61,670 nucleotides of DNA, taken from the NCBI GenBank assembly GCA_014860005.1, contig JACZKP010000168.1:1-61670 (forward strand), in the 5' to 3' direction. The notes under the pieces were generated by a model, which worked only from the letters and a program-made list of their open reading frames with translations, ran no database searches and was not told where the DNA came from. Positions 17,394-25,867 of this stretch are shown piece after piece (position 1 is the stretch's first letter; each line of letters starts with the position of its first letter). The stretch comes from Verrucomicrobiota bacterium (GTDB lineage: Bacteria; Verrucomicrobiota; Verrucomicrobiae; Limisphaerales; UBA11358). The position numbers and the translations under genes were made by a program.

Positions 17394-18748
17394 CAGCGGA
17401 ACAGCGGTTCGGTGCCACTCGCGCGGAAAGCCACCCATTCGTGATTCGGCAGGAGAAATTTGAAGCCGTCAGTGGTGATGAATTTCTCCACCGGGAATGG
17501 GCCAATCTTGGTCAGACCCGCGCCCAGCTTGGCCCTGATGGCGTCCTTGCTTTCCGGCTGAATGGGAATGTTGATGCGTTCGGTGTGAAACTCGCCCGTC
17601 TGCTTCGCCAATGCTTTGAGAATCTGGCCCAGGGATTTTCGCTCGGTGGCGACCAGTTCGGCCATGAGCAAGCACGCCAGGATTCCGTCTTTCTCGGGAA
17701 CGTGGCCTTTCACGCTTAGTCCGCCGGATTCCTCACCGCCCACAATGACCGGCTCAGTCTCCATCAACGCGCCGATGTATTTGAAGCCAACGGGTGTCTC
17801 GTGAAGCTTCACACCGAGCAGTTCCGCCACCGCATCCACCTGATGGCTTGTGGGCACGGTGCGCACAACCGCGCCCGTCCAGCCGCGATTCTTCTTCAGG
17901 TGATACAGGGTCAGCGCGAGAATTTGATTCGGTGCCAGCCACGTTCCATCCTTGTCCACAATGCCGAAGCGGTCCGCATCGCCGTCCACGCCGAGACCGA
18001 GTTGGGCTTTGCCACTGCGAACGAGCTTGATCACGTCCGCCATGCCATGCGCGTCCGCTTCAGGATGATGACCGCCAAACAACGGATTCACTTCGTTGTC
18101 GAACACGGTGACCTTCGCGCCGGCCTTTTCAAGCAGAGTGTCGAGGTAGCCGCGGCCCGTGCCGTAACGCACCGTGACCGCGAGCTTGAGCTTCGCTTTC
18201 TTGATCGTGGCGAAATCCACCAGACGGTTGATCTGTTTGAAGTAAGCCGGCTGCGGGTCAAAGGTCTTGCACTTGAACGTGCCAATGACCGCACCTTTGA
18301 ACGACCAGCCTTCCGCCAGCAATCGCGCGCAGTTGGCTTCGATCTGTTTGGTGACTTCGGGGTGCGCCGGCGCGCCGTTGCTGGTCGAGAATTTCAAGCC
18401 CTGATACTCGGCCGGGTTGTGACTGGCCGTCATATTGATGCCGCCAATGGCTTTGCGGATGCGAATGTTGTGCGCGATGACCGGCGTGGGCGTGTCGCGG
18501 TTGCAGAGCAGGGGTTCAAGCCGGTTGTGCGCGAGCACTTCCGCGACGGCCAGGGAGAACTCGCGTCCGAGAAAGCGGGTATCGTAACCGATAATGACAA
18601 CGGGTTTGCGCCCGGCGATCTCGGATTTCGGATTACTGATTTCGGAGGTGAGATATTCCGCAATGCCCTGGGCGGCAATGCGCACATTGTCGAAGGTGAA
18701 ATCGCGGGCGATGATGCCGCGCCAGCCGGAGGTGCCGAATTTGATCAT
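17321..18748 (-). CDS. Phosphoglucomutase/phosphomannomutase
   Basis: 475-residue alpha-D-phosphohexomutase interconverting hexose 1- and 6-phosphates in the cytoplasm. Start at MIKFGTSGWRGIIARDF, the usual N-terminal signature of the family; the frame upstream to 18814 only translates a heptanucleotide array. All four sites are visible: the phosphoserine loop NMTASHNPAEYQG, the Mg-binding loop GVDGDADRFG, the sugar-binding loop GGEESGG, and the C-terminal phosphate-binding RASGTEPLFRCYIEA. Length fits. Whether it prefers glucose or mannose phosphate cannot be read from the sequence. Its 3' end abuts the truncated PIN gene on the other strand. nuoA lies just upstream on the same strand, but a shared transcript is uncertain. 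Confidence 0.92.
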   Translation of the reverse strand: MIKFGTSGWRGIIARDFTFDNVRIAAQGIAEYLTSEISNPKSEIAGRKPVVIIGYDTRFLGREFSLAVAEVLAHNRLEPLLCNRDTPTPVIAHNIRIRKAIGGINMTASHNPAEYQGLKFSTSNGAPAHPEVTKQIEANCARLLAEGWSFKGAVIGTFKCKTFDPQPAYFKQINRLVDFATIKKAKLKLAVTVRYGTGRGYLDTLLEKAGAKVTVFDNEVNPLFGGHHPEADAHGMADVIKLVRSGKAQLGLGVDGDADRFGIVDKDGTWLAPNQILALTLYHLKKNRGWTGAVVRTVPTSHQVDAVAELLGVKLHETPVGFKYIGALMETEPVIVGGEESGGLSVKGHVPEKDGILACLLMAELVATERKSLGQILKALAKQTGEFHTERINIPIQPESKDAIRAKLGAGLTKIGPFPVEKFITTDGFKFLLPNHEWVAFRASGTEPLFRCYIEAKSEASLAKLRKACRQLLAA

Positions 18749-18751
18749 AAA

Positions 18752-18786
18752 GTGATGCGTGATGCGTGATACGTGATGCGTGATAA
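18752..18786. repeat. Five heptanucleotide units before mutase start
   Basis: GTGATGC, GTGATGC, GTGATAC, GTGATGC, GTGATAA in tandem on the plus strand. Read on the mutase strand the units (GCATCAC) end three bases before its ATG, the same position relative to a start codon as the different heptad array at 12851-12878. Confidence 0.75.
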
Positions 18787-18824
18787 GACTTGCCGCTCGC
18801 GCATTAAGCATCACGAGTTACGGG

Positions 18825-19220
18825 CTAAGACTTCCAGTCAAACGCCCGTTTTTTGACGGCGTAAATGTAGCCGACGAAAAGAATCCCGAGAAAGGAGAGC
18901 ATGGCCATGAGAATGACGTTCCGCATGGCGGGATCGGCAAGCATCTCGCGATACACCACCGACCACGGGTAAAGGAACACAACCTCGATATCGAACAGGA
19001 TGAAAAGCATGGCCACGAGATAAAACTTCACCGATAACCGCGGGTTGCCTTCGCCGACGGGAATCATGCCACATTCCCAAGCGGTGTCCTTGACGCGATT
19101 GCGCGAGCCGCGCTTACCCAGCAGGGTGGAAAGCCCAATCATTCCGCCCGTGGCGGCTACCGCCAGGATGAAAAGCATCAATACGGCGAGGTATTGCGAG
19201 AACTGCGTCGGTTCTTCCAT
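18825..19220 (-). CDS. nuoA: NADH-quinone oxidoreductase subunit A
   Basis: 131-residue membrane subunit of respiratory complex I. Three transmembrane helices are clear (about residues 10-32, 68-90 and 100-120). The conserved loop KDTAWECGMIPVGEGNPRLS followed by VKFYLVAMLFILFDIEVVFLYPW is diagnostic, including the Cys of the quinone-site loop and the acidic FDIE. The start MEEPTQFSQYLA precedes the first helix. No other nuo gene follows, so it is either a detached nuoA or the edge of a scattered complex I gene set. The hydrogenase-4-like operon 26-34 kb away encodes a different complex. Confidence 0.95.
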   Translation of the reverse strand: MEEPTQFSQYLAVLMLFILAVAATGGMIGLSTLLGKRGSRNRVKDTAWECGMIPVGEGNPRLSVKFYLVAMLFILFDIEVVFLYPWSVVYREMLADPAMRNVILMAMLSFLGILFVGYIYAVKKRAFDWKS

Positions 19221-19359
19221 GTGGCGACGTTAAAAACGGGATGCACGTTTGGCAAGTCATTTGCCGTCAAGCACTGTTGTCTCCCACCGCGGTTAATGGG
19301 CAGTCTGCACCCCGCATTGCCAGTTTGGAATCTGCTTCCGCCTGTGCTAATCATTTGCC

Positions 19360-19569
19360 ATGAGCAAATTCTTCTCGCGCAACCTGGACAGGCGTGGCCG
19401 ATTGTTTCGCGGAATCGGGGGGCTGGCATTGGTAGCTGGCGGACTTCTTGCCTGTAGCTACAGCGTTTGGCTTTGTGCCGCCTTCGTGGTGGCGGGAGGA
19501 TTTATGCTTTACGAAGCTGTGCGCGGTTGGTGCGTCATGCGCGCCTGCGGAATCAAAACGAAATTTTGA
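19360..19569 (+). CDS. Small membrane protein, DUF2892-like
   Basis: 69 residues: a basic N-terminus (MSKFFSRNLDRRGRLFRGIGG), two close hydrophobic segments (LALVAGGLLACSYSV and LCAAFVVAGGFMLYEAV) and the ending RGWCVMRACGIKTKF. This N-R-.R...G......G.......W.........FE...GWC..R..GI.TK pattern is that of DUF2892-type inner-membrane proteins. Function unknown. Divergent from nuoA, convergent with the CarH-like gene. Confidence 0.7.
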   Translation: MSKFFSRNLDRRGRLFRGIGGLALVAGGLLACSYSVWLCAAFVVAGGFMLYEAVRGWCVMRACGIKTKF

Positions 19570-19596
19570 CGCAAGAGTGCTGTGCTGCGGGCAGTT

Positions 19597-20520
19597 TCAG
19601 TCGGTTCGCCGGATGCTCTCCAGGATTTTATAAAAGTCGCGCAGTTCCTTCACTTGAATGGCACCAATTTGGTCACCCGCCTGCCGGTAAGCTCCCGCTG
19701 CCCGTCCGCCAAGAATGATTCGCGTTTTCGCTGGCAGATGTTTTCGTAACGTCTCGAGTTCGAGCGGCAGGTTCGGATCGTCCTCGGGATAGACAATGCT
19801 CAGGGCCACTGCGCGGGCCTGATGTTGCTGGGCCGCGCTGGCGATTTCCACGGCGGGCAGGCTCACGCCCAAGTACACGACCCGCCAGCCCAAGTCGTTC
19901 GCCGCAGCGGCCACCATGACAGCTCCCACCTCGTGGAGTTGTCCGGCAGGGGTGGCGACGAGGATCACCGGCGCGTTGCCGTTCACCGCAAATGGCTTCG
20001 AGTGCCGTGCCAGAAAACTCCGGATGAGCGCGCTGGCAAAATGCTCGTGGGCGGCGGTGAGCGTGCCGTCGCGCCAGAGATCACCAACCTTCACTGCCAA
20101 CGGTCCGATTACCTTTTCCAGCAACCCATGTTGACCGAATGTGACCGCCCCCCGACCCAGGATTTGTTCCAGTTCCGGCGCGTCGAGTCCTTGAATCGCG
20201 GCAATTGCCGACTCAATTAGCGTGGCAGCGGCAGTGGTCTTTGCCGGCGTAGGAGGAGCGGGCAAAGCCGCGGTTTCCGTCACCAGTTTACGCAACCGCT
20301 CCGTCGGCAACCGCGCAATATTCCCGATGCTGTGGCCTGCATGTGTTGCGATCCGCAACAGCGACAAACGTTCAATTTCATCTTCCGAATAAAGCCGCCG
20401 ATTTGTATCCGTCCGATCAGGCGAAACCGCATCGTAACGCTTTTCCCAAATGCGAATGACGTGAGCACTCAGGCCACACCGCCTCGCTGCGACTCTGATT
20501 GTATGTTGGATTTCTTCCAT
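19597..20520 (-). CDS. carH: B12-binding MerR photoreceptor repressor, CarH/LitR-like
   Basis: 307-residue regulator. Residues 1-75 form a MerR-type winged helix (TIRVAARRCGLSAHVIRIWEKRY...RRLYSEDEIERL). Residues 100-175 form the helical cap of cobalamin-binding proteins, and 185-307 a Rossmann B12-binding domain. The adenosylcobalamin light-sensor signature W-x9-E-H is intact (W149, E159, H160), as is the cobalt-ligating His in QLHEVG (H196). In CarH, the dark tetramer with AdoB12 binds and represses carotenoid operators, and light breaks it up. Context fits: it is divergent from a sigma factor gene and phytoene desaturase. Start MEEIQHTIRV is chosen because the family begins close to the first helix; 12 more residues are possible upstream. 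The light-sensing role is inferred from motifs. Confidence 0.9.
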   Translation of the reverse strand: MEEIQHTIRVAARRCGLSAHVIRIWEKRYDAVSPDRTDTNRRLYSEDEIERLSLLRIATHAGHSIGNIARLPTERLRKLVTETAALPAPPTPAKTTAAATLIESAIAAIQGLDAPELEQILGRGAVTFGQHGLLEKVIGPLAVKVGDLWRDGTLTAAHEHFASALIRSFLARHSKPFAVNGNAPVILVATPAGQLHEVGAVMVAAAANDLGWRVVYLGVSLPAVEIASAAQQHQARAVALSIVYPEDDPNLPLELETLRKHLPAKTRIILGGRAAGAYRQAGDQIGAIQVKELRDFYKILESIRRTD

Positions 20521-20616
20521 TTGACAAATGATAGACAGAGAATGCACAAAGCGCAAATGACTCCCTAATCGAAAGAAAAGCTTTCAAAAGATGGAAGATA
20601 TGGTGCATGGAAAAAA

Positions 20617-20673
20617 GTTAAACAAATTGTTGACATAGTTGTTTAACATAGACAGAATATAGACATGTTTAAC
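20617..20673 (+). promoter_or_regulatory. Candidate CarH operator and sigma-gene promoter
   Basis: An AT-rich stretch between the divergent carH and sigma genes. It holds a perfect 9-bp inverted repeat GTTAAACAA (20617-20625) / TTGTTTAAC (20639-20647), a -35-like TTGACA (20630-20635), and two adjacent 11-bp units ATAGACAGAAT (20648-20658) and ATAGACATGTT (20659-20669). Tandem 11-bp repeats containing a TTGACA-like core are the operator type known for Thermus CarH. A -10-like CAGAAT lies 17 bases after TTGACA, so repressor binding would cover the promoter. Confidence 0.55.
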
Positions 20674-21738
20674 GGAAACTTTTTCGCTGCTCCGCGGGCC
20701 TTGAAGCTCTCAACTCCAAGGCGACCACGTTCCAATCCAGCCGCTCGGCCAAAAACTTCACCGGTTCTTCCACCCCGGCCCAGAAGCCTGTCGCTGGCAA
20801 ATCCGGGAAACGATTCCTATGCGAGCTTTCTGCCAACCGACGGGTTTACCCGACCGGAAGTGACTCAGGGGAGTCCCTTGCAGGCGACAGTCTCCAGCGT
20901 GCCTGCGCCATCAGAATCGGCTTCCATACTCAGCATTTACATCCGTGAGGCGGGTGAAGTGGCATTGCTGACGCCGCAGCAGGAGGTCGAGCTGGCGGCG
21001 CGCATTCGTCAGGGCGACGCGGCGGCACGAGAGCGGATGATTCGCGCCAACCTGCGCTTCGTAATCAAGATTGCCCGTGAGTACGAGCACCTCGGCATGC
21101 CACTGCTCGATTTGATCAATGAGGGCAACATTGGCCTGATGAAAGCAGTGGAAAAATTTGATCCCGCCAAAGGGGGCAAACTTTCGACCTATAGTTCCTT
21201 GTGGATAAAACAGCAGATCCGTCGCGCGCTGGCCAGCCAGGGAAAGACCATTCGCCTGCCCGTCCACGTCGCGGACAAGATTTATCAACTCAGCCAGGCG
21301 GAAGTGCGCTTGCGTCATTTGCTGGGTCGCGAAGCGACAGACGATGAACTGGCCGCGGAACTGGGCATCAAAGTGGTCCGCATTGCCAAGCTGCGCCGTG
21401 CCGCAGCCCGTCCCTCTTCGCTTGATGCCCCACTGGGGGATGAAAAGAGCAGCACCATTGCGGAGGTGGTCGCGGATGAAAACGCGCGCTCACCCTTTGA
21501 GCATTTGCGCGATCAAACCGAGGTGAAGTTGATTCGCGAACTGGTGGAAAAACTGCCCGAGCGCGAAGCCCGAATTATTCGATTTCGCTTTGGACTTGAC
21601 GATGGCACGGAGCGTACACTCGAAGACGTGGGGCGACGGTTCAAACTTACACGCGAGCGCATTCGCCAATTGCAGAACCTCGCCCTCACCAGACTTCGGG
21701 AGATGCTCGAAGAAAATCCGCAGCCCTTGGCTGCCTGA
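20665..21738 (+). CDS. RNA polymerase sigma-70 family factor (group 2-like)
   Basis: 357-residue primary-like sigma factor. After a low-complexity basic N-terminus (about 90 residues, no region 1.1) come region 1.2 (ILSIYIREAGEVALLTPQQEVELAARI), region 2 (ANLRFVIKIAREYEHLGMPLLDLINEGNIGLMKAVEKFDP then KLSTYSSLWIKQQIRRAL), region 3 and region 4 with the helix-turn-helix RTLEDVGRRFKLTRERIRQLQNLALTRLR. Regions 2.4 and 4.2 are complete, so it should recognise -10/-35 promoters. Placed between carH and crtI, it is probably the light-responsive sigma factor of a carotenoid regulon, like sigma factors next to LitR in other bacteria (inference). The ATG lies at the very end of the predicted promoter, so the transcript may be leaderless or translation may begin downstream at a non-ATG codon. 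Confidence 0.9.
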   Translation: MFNGNFFAAPRALKLSTPRRPRSNPAARPKTSPVLPPRPRSLSLANPGNDSYASFLPTDGFTRPEVTQGSPLQATVSSVPAPSESASILSIYIREAGEVALLTPQQEVELAARIRQGDAAARERMIRANLRFVIKIAREYEHLGMPLLDLINEGNIGLMKAVEKFDPAKGGKLSTYSSLWIKQQIRRALASQGKTIRLPVHVADKIYQLSQAEVRLRHLLGREATDDELAAELGIKVVRIAKLRRAAARPSSLDAPLGDEKSSTIAEVVADENARSPFEHLRDQTEVKLIRELVEKLPEREARIIRFRFGLDDGTERTLEDVGRRFKLTRERIRQLQNLALTRLREMLEENPQPLAA

Positions 21739-21782
21739 ATGATTCGGGTCATGAGGAATTAAAGTAGAAATTCAAGCAACCC

Positions 21783-23336
21783 ATGAGTAAGCAAGTAATC
21801 GTCATCGGTGCCGGTCCGGGTGGACTGGCCGCAGCCATTCAACTCGCCGCCGCCGGGCTGAGTGTCAAAATCATCGAGCGGCTGCCCATCATCGGAGGGC
21901 GCACTTCAACCATTGAAGCGCAGGGCTACAAGTTTGACCTCGGCCCGACCTTCTTCCTGTACCCTCGCGTGCTGGGTGAAATCCTTAAATACGCTGGAAC
22001 AAGTCTGGAACGCGAAGTGGAGATGGTGCGGCTGGATCCGCATTATCGCATCCAGTTTGGCGCCGGCGGCAAACTGGACTGCACTCCCAATGTCGCTGAA
22101 ATGGAGCGGCAAATTGCCGCGCTCTCACCCGCAGATGCGCCGAATTTTAAGCGGTTTCTGGTTGAGAACCGCACCAAACTGGCGCTCATGGAACCATGTT
22201 TGGAGACCTCATTCAATGGCTGGACCAGCCTCTTCAATAAACGGTTGCTTAAGATGCTGCCCATGCTCCGTCCGCATCAATCTGTGGACACCTACCTGAA
22301 TCGGTTCTTCAAGGATGAGCGCGTGCGCCTCGCGTTTTGTTTCCAGTCAAAATATCTCGGCATGTCACCGTTCCGCTGTCCGAGTCTTTTTTCGATCCTC
22401 TCTTTTCTGGAATACGAACACGGCGTGTGGCATCCCATGGGCGGTTGCGGCGCGGTGACCAAAGCGATGGCGCGGGTTGCGGAACGGTTGGGAGTTGAAA
22501 TTCACCTGAATGAACCCGTGGAGGAGATGTTGTTTGCCGGCCGTCGTGCGGTGGGCGTCCGCACTGCGAACGGTACCCATCGCGCCGATGCCGTGGTGGT
22601 GAATGCCGATTTCGCCCGGGCAATGGAGCGGCTCGTTCCCAACGAATTGCGCCGCAACTGGACCGATCAGAAGCTCGCGAAAAAGAAGTATTCCTGTTCG
22701 ACCTTCATGCTGTATCTCGGAGTGGAAGGGGAGTTCAACCTCCCGCACCACACCATCCACATCGCCGAGAATTACACCAAGAACCTGGACGAGATTGAAA
22801 ACCAGCACGTGCTCAGCGCCGATCCGAGTTGTTATGTTCAGAATGCCTGTGTCACGGATTCCACGCTGGCGCCGCGCGGTCATAGCGCGCTCTATGTGCT
22901 CGCGCCGGTGACGCACCAGCATTCCAACGTGGATTGGTCGCGCGAACGCGACCGTTTTCGCGGCTTGCTGCTGCGCCAGATCGCCAAAGCCGGTTACGGC
23001 GACCTTGAAAAACGCATTCGCTACGAGCGCGTCATTACACCGGCTGACTGGGATGGTACTTACGAGATTTATCGCGGCGCCACCTTCAATCTGGCCCACA
23101 CGCTGGATCAGATGCTGCACCTGCGTCCGCGCAATCGTTTTGAGGACCTCGATGGCATTTATTTGGTCGGCGGCGGCACTCATCCCGGCAGCGGGTTGCC
23201 GGTGATCTTCGAGTCGGCCCGCATTTCCTCGAAACTGTTGCTGGAAGATTTCGGTTTGCCGGCACAGAACATTTTCCCGGATCAATCACAATCCTCGATT
23301 CCGCGCGCAGCGAAGCATCTGAACGATACCCGCTGA
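21783..23336 (+). CDS. crtI: Phytoene desaturase family oxidoreductase
   Basis: 517-residue FAD-dependent carotenoid desaturase. N-terminal dinucleotide-binding motif VIVIGAGPGGLAAAIQLAAAG followed by GGRTSTIEAQGYKFDLGPTFF. The C-terminal signature is GIYLVGGGTHPGSGLPVIFESARISSKLL, typical of CrtI-type enzymes (GxGTHPGxGxP). Internal blocks HPMGGCGAVTKAMARVAERLGVEI and SCSTFMLYLGVEG are also family-typical. Substrate (phytoene or a C30 diapophytoene) and number of desaturation steps cannot be read. It starts 44 bases after the sigma gene, so co-transcription is likely, placing it under the CarH-controlled promoter. No phytoene synthase gene is nearby. Confidence 0.92.
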   Translation: MSKQVIVIGAGPGGLAAAIQLAAAGLSVKIIERLPIIGGRTSTIEAQGYKFDLGPTFFLYPRVLGEILKYAGTSLEREVEMVRLDPHYRIQFGAGGKLDCTPNVAEMERQIAALSPADAPNFKRFLVENRTKLALMEPCLETSFNGWTSLFNKRLLKMLPMLRPHQSVDTYLNRFFKDERVRLAFCFQSKYLGMSPFRCPSLFSILSFLEYEHGVWHPMGGCGAVTKAMARVAERLGVEIHLNEPVEEMLFAGRRAVGVRTANGTHRADAVVVNADFARAMERLVPNELRRNWTDQKLAKKKYSCSTFMLYLGVEGEFNLPHHTIHIAENYTKNLDEIENQHVLSADPSCYVQNACVTDSTLAPRGHSALYVLAPVTHQHSNVDWSRERDRFRGLLLRQIAKAGYGDLEKRIRYERVITPADWDGTYEIYRGATFNLAHTLDQMLHLRPRNRFEDLDGIYLVGGGTHPGSGLPVIFESARISSKLLLEDFGLPAQNIFPDQSQSSIPRAAKHLNDTR

Positions 23337-23417
23337 TTCAGTCGGACAGTTTACTGGCTGACAGATACGCGCGGTTTTGACCACGGTGATCTTCAGCAGA
23401 GGGGGCAGCATTGACGT

Positions 23418-24170
23418 TCACTGCGATTTGCGGAACACGATGATATGCTGCTGCGGCAGGACGCCGATGGTTTCCACCCATTCGAGTGGCTGCACGCTCA
23501 TTTCCTTGCGCACCTGGATCTCCGACATTTTGTGGACGACCTTGATGGGCACGTTCGGGTCTTCTGCGCGGAATTCCACGAACACGATCCGTCCACCCGG
23601 TTTCAGGGCAGCGCACATCGCCGCCACCATTTCAAAGGGATGATCGAACTCGTGATACACATCCACCATCAGGATCAAGTCAACGGACGCGCGCGGTAGT
23701 TCCGGGTCCGTGTTCGTGCCGAGCACCGGGCGGACGTTGAAGACTTTTTCCGCCGCCAGTCGGTTCGTGAGCAGGGCGAGCATCTCCGATTGAATATCCA
23801 CCGCGAACACCATCCCATTAGTGCCGACGGCTTTTGCCAGCCGGCGCGTGTGATAACCACTGCCGCAACCGATGTCCGCGACGCTGTCTCCGTGTTTTAG
23901 TTTTAGCGCCGGAATCAGCAAATCCGTGCGCTCCTCCCGCTCCCGTTCCGGGCGTTCGAGCCAATCGGCGGCCTGATGTCCCATGACGTGCGCAATCTCG
24001 CGCCCCATGAAGAACTTGCCGATCCCGTTCGGATCGTGCTCCGCGCGAGTTTCGTAGCGTGGGGCAGGGGAGGGTGCGCTGGATTCGGCGGAACATGCGA
24101 CGTGCGCGACAATCCCGATTCCACAAATGAGCACAAGCGTGGTTCGGCTGAGGTTGACGGAAGCTGGCAT
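23418..24170 (-). CDS. Exported SAM-dependent methyltransferase-like protein
   Basis: 250 residues with an N-terminal signal (TTLVLICGIGIVAHVACS) of the secreted or lipoprotein kind. A class I methyltransferase fold follows: motif I SVADIGCGSGYHTRRLA, then VFAVDIQSEMLALL, motif II-like VDLILMVDVYHEFDHPF, and ALKPGGRIVFVEF. All S-adenosylmethionine-binding elements look intact. Methyltransferases with export signals are odd because SAM is cytoplasmic; similar proteins are common in Verrucomicrobiota and Planctomycetota. If the true start were internal (for example MGREIAHVMG), the enzyme would be cytoplasmic, but the signal is followed by the conserved YETRAEHDPNGIGKFFMGREI, which belongs to the family. 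Substrate unknown. Confidence 0.82.
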   Translation of the reverse strand: MPASVNLSRTTLVLICGIGIVAHVACSAESSAPSPAPRYETRAEHDPNGIGKFFMGREIAHVMGHQAADWLERPEREREERTDLLIPALKLKHGDSVADIGCGSGYHTRRLAKAVGTNGMVFAVDIQSEMLALLTNRLAAEKVFNVRPVLGTNTDPELPRASVDLILMVDVYHEFDHPFEMVAAMCAALKPGGRIVFVEFRAEDPNVPIKVVHKMSEIQVRKEMSVQPLEWVETIGVLPQQHIIVFRKSQ

Positions 24171-24417
24171 GGGCGAATTCTAAGTTGTATCGGATGGCTG
24201 TGCAATGAAGCAGCCATTCTTTTGAAAGCTGGTGAGGCGGGTGGGCGGGTGGCGTGAGGGGCGGATGCGGGGGATGAGGGTGAGCGTTACCTCCCCGTCA
24301 CCGTTTGTCACAAAATTGTCACTGTACTTTTGGCACGCGTACCGGCATTGCTGGACACGTGAATACGCGCGCCTTCGAAAAACACGAACTGTGCTCATCT
24401 TTCTGGCTAACATCGCT
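24171..24417. other. Intergenic, no gene seen
   Basis: About 250 bases between two minus-strand genes, with a G-rich stretch (24231-24290). No convincing coding frame, repeat or terminator seen. Confidence 0.4.
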
Positions 24418-25434
24418 TCATCGCCGCGCCTGCCACACAGCTCTGAGTGTCGCCCCTGCGCACACGAACTTCAACGCCTCGATCAAGGTAACACCCAGCC
24501 AGGAAATCCCGGCGTATTTATCCAACGAATGGAAGGAAAGGAGGTTGATGGCAGAGATGACGAGATAGAGTCCAAAGAAGTTCAACATGACTTGCTCCGA
24601 CCTTTGTTTGCGCCACCCGAAGCACAAAAGCACCATGGTGGCGGCGAGGGTGACGCTGATTATTGCCCTCTGAAAAAACGAACGCGCGTGGTAAACATCT
24701 CCCGCATGTGCCAGCGCCCGCAGGTGCATCCCCACCCAATTCTCCAGTGCCAACAATTCCCAAACACAAGCCAGAGTCAATGCCGCAGCCAAGGCTTGCC
24801 ACCGACGAAGTCTGTGGTGTGAACTCGTGGGGGCGCGGGAAAGTGAACGGCAAGTCACCCAAGCGATCATCGCTGAAGCCAATAAAAGCAGGCCCCTTAT
24901 CAATCCTGGAATCGCCGTCGGGCGAACATTCTCGCGTCCGTGGTCTTCGAGCAAATGGACCGGCACCCGCGACATTTTGGGCGTGCCATCGGCATGGCTG
25001 CTAGCCACAGGGATTAAACCAGTCGCCGCCGCGAAGGTGTGGTCGTGCCAAGCTCCGGTGGGGCTGAGAAAGATTATCACGTTCACAAACCGGAGCCCAT
25101 TTGTGGCATGAACCATAATCTCGAAATCGAAACTGCCGCCTTCCCTGCCCACCGGCTTTGCTCCTCCCGATGCAAGATAACCATTGGATGCATCACGCAT
25201 GTTTGTCCAGTGAAGGTCGGCGCACAGGTAGGTGGCTTCCGTCAACCCGGCCAGGTGAATGCGAACTGGCAGCGGCTCGCCAACAACCGCGTGGCGCGCC
25301 ACTTCAACCCTCAACCATTTGGCCCCGTCGCCCAAGTGATCCAACCACCACCACGCAGCCGCCATCGCCGCAAGCAGCAGGATGAACTCGCCGCGACGAC
25401 GCTTGATTGTCGGCTTCCACTCGAATGGCATCAA
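24418..25434 (-). CDS. Hypothetical multi-pass membrane protein
   Basis: 338 residues. A first helix (ILLLAAMAAAWWWL, about 17-30) is followed by a soluble segment of about 140 residues that looks beta-rich (VRIHLAGLTEATYLCADLHW, SFDFEIMVHATNGLRFVNVIIFLSP). Five C-terminal helices then begin near 180 (GLIRGLLLLASAMIAWV, LAAALTLACVWELLAL, IISVTLAATMVLLCF, FGLYLVISAINLLSF, LIEALKFVCAGATL). The extracytoplasmic beta domain plus membrane bundle resembles sensor or assembly proteins, but I recognise no family. Stand-alone gene; function unknown. Confidence 0.7.
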   Translation of the reverse strand: MMPFEWKPTIKRRRGEFILLLAAMAAAWWWLDHLGDGAKWLRVEVARHAVVGEPLPVRIHLAGLTEATYLCADLHWTNMRDASNGYLASGGAKPVGREGGSFDFEIMVHATNGLRFVNVIIFLSPTGAWHDHTFAAATGLIPVASSHADGTPKMSRVPVHLLEDHGRENVRPTAIPGLIRGLLLLASAMIAWVTCRSLSRAPTSSHHRLRRWQALAAALTLACVWELLALENWVGMHLRALAHAGDVYHARSFFQRAIISVTLAATMVLLCFGWRKQRSEQVMLNFFGLYLVISAINLLSFHSLDKYAGISWLGVTLIEALKFVCAGATLRAVWQARR

Positions 25435-25703
25435 TTCGTGCCAGCATCCTCAACCCATCGTCTCTCGCAAGCATGTTTTGCAGTGACCGACGGCTGGTCA
25501 TCCCGACCTTCGCCAACGCTGAGAAGCCAGTGATCGCAGCAACGGCTCAATACTGCACACTGACATTCACGGGAAAGTTGGAATTGAAAACCGTCCTTGA
25601 GCGGGCGTTGATCAAAGAACCCCCGGCGCGGAATCAAGGCCAACGCGCAGCTTGGCGGAATTGAAGCGTGGCAAGTTGAAATTCTCAGGTTCGATCAGCG
25701 AGT

Positions 25704-25806
25704 TATACGCAACGACGGAAGTAACGCCGCGTGGGGGCACGCGCCTACACGGTTCTGTAGGCCGGCTGCCCTCAGCCGGCGGTACGGATTTATGACGTTG
25801 TGTATA
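25704..25806. mobile_element. TA-flanked 99-bp MITE-like element, copy 1
   Basis: Element 25706-25804 begins TACGCAACG and ends CGTTGTGTA, an inverted repeat with one mismatch, flanked by TA on both sides. It contains hairpins GCGTG/CACGC and GCCGGCTG/CAGCCGGC. The same element is at 57180-57283 with perfect ends. TA duplication points to the IS630/Tc1-mariner type; no transposase is encoded. Confidence 0.75.
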
Positions 25807-25867
25807 ATCCACCGCTGCTCGCAGGTGAACTCAACCCGAATTCCGAAGCAGTCCCGCGCGCGTAGCG

